Assembly: GCA_012839145.1 (NCBI GenBank)
Contig: DUNY01000167.1
Span: 1 to 8,310 of the forward strand
Length of the DNA: 8,310 nucleotides
Direction: 5' to 3'
Origin: Thermoanaerobacterales bacterium
GTDB lineage: Bacteria; Bacillota; Thermosediminibacteria; Thermosediminibacterales; Tepidanaerobacteraceae
The position numbers and the translations under genes are program-made. Below the pieces are notes generated by a model, which saw nothing but the letters and a program-made list of their open reading frames with translations, searched no databases and had not been told where the DNA came from. This document shows, in pieces, positions 6,537-8,310 of this stretch (within the stretch, counting starts at the first letter, position 1; every line of letters starts with the position of its first letter).

Positions 6537-7925
6537 ATGCTAAGCTATAACCAAGCTTTGGACTTTATTCATGGTCTCAATGTATTTGGAACAAAGCTGG
6601 GGCTTCATAATATTACAGAGCTTCTGGAGCTCCTTGGCAATCCTCATGAGGGAATTAAAATAATTCATGTAGCGGGGACCAACGGTAAAGGCTCCACCTG
6701 TGCTATGATTGATTCAATTCTCCGATCGGCGGGTTTTAAGGTAGGCCTTTACACCTCCCCGTATCTTGAGGTTTTTAATGAACGAATGCGAGTTAACGGA
6801 GAAAATATTTCTGACGAAGACTTGGCAAGGCTTACCGACAAAGTGCGTGAGACAGTAATCTACATGAGAGAAAACAAGCTAGGTTCTCCTACGGAATTTG
6901 AAGTTGTCACGGCCATAGGTTTTTTATACTTCAAAGAGCAGGCGGTAGATTTTCTTGTACTCGAAGTTGGTATGGGTGGAAGGCTTGATGCAACAAATGT
7001 GGTGATACCGGTGATAAGTGTCATAACCCCCATTAGCCTGGATCATCAGCAGTATCTGGGTGATACACTTACAGATATTGCCCGGGAAAAATGCGGCATT
7101 ATTAAACCCGGCATTCCTGTAGTAACGGGCCCACAAGAACCTGAGGCAATGAAAGTGATTGAGAAAATTAGTAATTCAAAAGGATGTTCGCTGACAAAGG
7201 TTATTAATAAGGAAACTGATATACCTCCACACAAGATAAGCTATCAACCCGTAACAGATGATGAACATGGTATGATTTTTGACCTAAAAACTCCACAAAA
7301 CAGTTTTACAGATCTTGAAATAGGACTTATTGGCAAACATCAATTGGACAATGCTGCAACGGCTGTTGGAGCTATAGAGGCGTTGCGTTTTATCGGTATA
7401 GACATAAAAAAGAATGCTATTTATTCAGGACTTAAAAAAGTAAAATGGCCCGGAAGGCTGGAGATACTTGGTGAAAAGCCTATGGTTCTCATCGATGGCG
7501 CTCATAACATTGCAGGGATAAAATCATTAAAGCGAACTCTGATGCAGTATTTTAGTAAAAAAAAGAAGATTCTAGTCATCGGTATTTTAGAAGATAAAGA
7601 TTATAAGGAGATATTAAAAGCGATAGTACCTGTTGCAGATATAATCATTTGTACAGCACCGGAGAACCCAAGAGCTTTATCTGCTGCTAAACTGTCTAAC
7701 ATAATATCCGATTTTTTTGGAGACATTGTTTTGCGTGCAGATAGTAAAGATGCCAATATTGCCAAAAAATCCTACAGTGATATGTCAATAAAAATGTATA
7801 CTGAAGAAAATATAGAAAATGCCGTAAAAATTGCGCAATCTTTGGCTGCTTCGGAAGATATTATCATCTTTGCCGGTTCATTATATATGATAGGACATGT
7901 AAGGACATTGTTAAAAAAATTATAA
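6537..7925 (+). CDS. folC: Bifunctional folylpolyglutamate synthase / dihydrofolate synthase
   Basis: This cytosolic Mur-ligase-family enzyme uses ATP to add glutamate to dihydropteroate and then to reduced folates. The 462-residue length is slightly above the usual 420-440. The ATP-binding loop GTNGKGS is at 47-53, and the omega-loop SPYLEVFNERMRVNG at 74-88. EVGMGGRLDATN (143-154) carries the metal-binding Glu143. SLDHQQYLGDT (167-177) carries His170, and EKCGIIKPG (184-192) the lysine that is carbamylated in relatives (Lys185). WPGRLEI (304-310) and LIDGAHN (318-324) begin the C-terminal domain. The ribosome site is modest (GAAGGGA, 6522-6528), about eight bases before ATG 6537. The gene lies behind the structured leader and ends at an intrinsic terminator. 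No other folate genes are in view, so a dihydrofolate synthase role cannot be confirmed from context. Confidence 0.96.
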   Translation: MLSYNQALDFIHGLNVFGTKLGLHNITELLELLGNPHEGIKIIHVAGTNGKGSTCAMIDSILRSAGFKVGLYTSPYLEVFNERMRVNGENISDEDLARLTDKVRETVIYMRENKLGSPTEFEVVTAIGFLYFKEQAVDFLVLEVGMGGRLDATNVVIPVISVITPISLDHQQYLGDTLTDIAREKCGIIKPGIPVVTGPQEPEAMKVIEKISNSKGCSLTKVINKETDIPPHKISYQPVTDDEHGMIFDLKTPQNSFTDLEIGLIGKHQLDNAATAVGAIEALRFIGIDIKKNAIYSGLKKVKWPGRLEILGEKPMVLIDGAHNIAGIKSLKRTLMQYFSKKKKILVIGILEDKDYKEILKAIVPVADIIICTAPENPRALSAAKLSNIISDFFGDIVLRADSKDANIAKKSYSDMSIKMYTEENIENAVKIAQSLAASEDIIIFAGSLYMIGHVRTLLKKL

Positions 7926-7926
7926 T

Positions 7927-7960
7927 AAAAAGCTGTGCACAATAGCGCAGCTTTTTATTT
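7927..7960 (+). terminator. Intrinsic terminator after folC
   Basis: AAAAAGCTGTGC (7927-7938) pairs with GCGCAGCTTTTT (7945-7956) over 12 bp with one G-U pair and a 6-base loop. The T-run is part of the 3' arm and tail. It starts two bases after the folC stop and should end the valS-folC transcript. The A-rich 5' arm could also serve the opposite strand, but no minus-strand gene is seen. Confidence 0.92.
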
Positions 7961-8120
7961 AATGTATAGATAAGCTATCTTTTTGAAATGTATGTTTTAA
8001 ATAATTCACTTAAAAAAGCTTTCTTGATTTTTAAACATTCTTCGAAATAGAGTTTATTTATTGCAAATATATCTTTTTTCTGCATAGGATATATTATAAA
8101 CTTATCAGGAGGAGGTTGTC

Positions 8121-8310
8121 ATGGATAAAAGCCCTGACAGCAATCAAGAAAGCTGGAAGAATATAATAGATGAAATAGAAAAAGCTCTGCGGGAAATTGA
8201 TTTATCTGAAAAAGCATTTCAATGGGCTCAAAATGATCAGGAGGAAGTGGACTTAGCTATTGCAAGGAAAAAAGCAGCTGTGGAATACTTTAATTTTTTA
8301 ACAAAAAAGG
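8121..8310 (+). CDS. Small charged protein, 5' part only; possibly DUF2508-like
   Basis: The reading frame opens with ATG 8121, five bases after a very strong AGGAGGAGG (8107-8115), and is still open after 63 codons at the window edge. The visible part is hydrophilic and helical, with many Glu, Lys and Ala, no signal peptide and no membrane segment. The pattern of an aromatic residue near FQWA (33-36), then VDLAIARKKAAVEYF (44-58), recalls the short DUF2508 (YaaL-like) proteins of Firmicutes, where a DxAI...EAA...Y pattern occurs. This is a resemblance from memory only. It lies beyond the folC terminator, so it must have its own promoter in the AT-rich gap 7957-8120, where I see no convincing pair of hexamers. 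Confidence 0.75.
   Translation, partial: MDKSPDSNQESWKNIIDEIEKALREIDLSEKAFQWAQNDQEEVDLAIARKKAAVEYFNFLTKK

Noticed and set aside
7968..7984. Small hairpin AGATA/TATCT followed by TTTT, as a second terminator after folC.
   Set aside because: The stem is five mostly A-T pairs with a three-base loop, too weak beside the strong terminator at 7927-7956.
8083..8091. CATAGGATA, similar to a sporulation sigma-K -10 pattern before the last gene.
   Set aside because: No matching -35 at the right distance, and the short pattern is expected by chance in AT-rich DNA.

Overview
The window looks like chromosomal DNA from a low-GC, strictly anaerobic Firmicute of the clostridial/thermoanaerobacterial kind. 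The evidence is AT-rich codon use, strong AGGAGG-type ribosome binding sites, a T-box leader on an aminoacyl-tRNA synthetase gene, and an [FeFe]-hydrogenase-type protein. No species name can be supported from the sequence alone. All recognised genes lie on the + strand.

Positions 85-3195 form a tight three-gene cluster. It contains a soluble [FeFe]-hydrogenase-like iron-sulfur protein, a D-2-hydroxyacid dehydrogenase (GTG start at 1388, 13 bases after the previous stop), and the membrane undecaprenyl-diphosphatase UppP. The spacing suggests co-transcription, but the three functions (redox/H2, 2-keto acid reduction, cell-wall lipid carrier recycling) do not form an obvious pathway.

Positions 3196-3585 hold no gene. 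They carry a good sigma-A-type promoter (TTGACA, 17-base spacer, TAGAAT) and a complete T-box leader. Stem I has a GUC valine specifier, and the leader ends in competing antiterminator and terminator structures. It controls valS (3586-6234, valyl-tRNA synthetase). The logic is that uncharged tRNA-Val binds the leader and allows read-through into valS.

Positions 6235-6536 (302 bases between valS and folC) have no convincing gene. They contain a strongly structured, GC-rich segment at about 6273-6480, with a 9-bp closing helix, a 10-bp second helix, and several internal hairpins. I cannot match it to any RNA family I know, and it is the best candidate for something undescribed here. A roughly 40-base sequence at its 3' edge is repeated, with 33 matches, just upstream of valS.

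folC (6537-7925, folylpolyglutamate/dihydrofolate synthase) follows and ends in a clear intrinsic terminator (7927-7956). Positions 7957-8120 are AT-rich with no confident element. A small charged protein then starts at 8121 and runs off the window.
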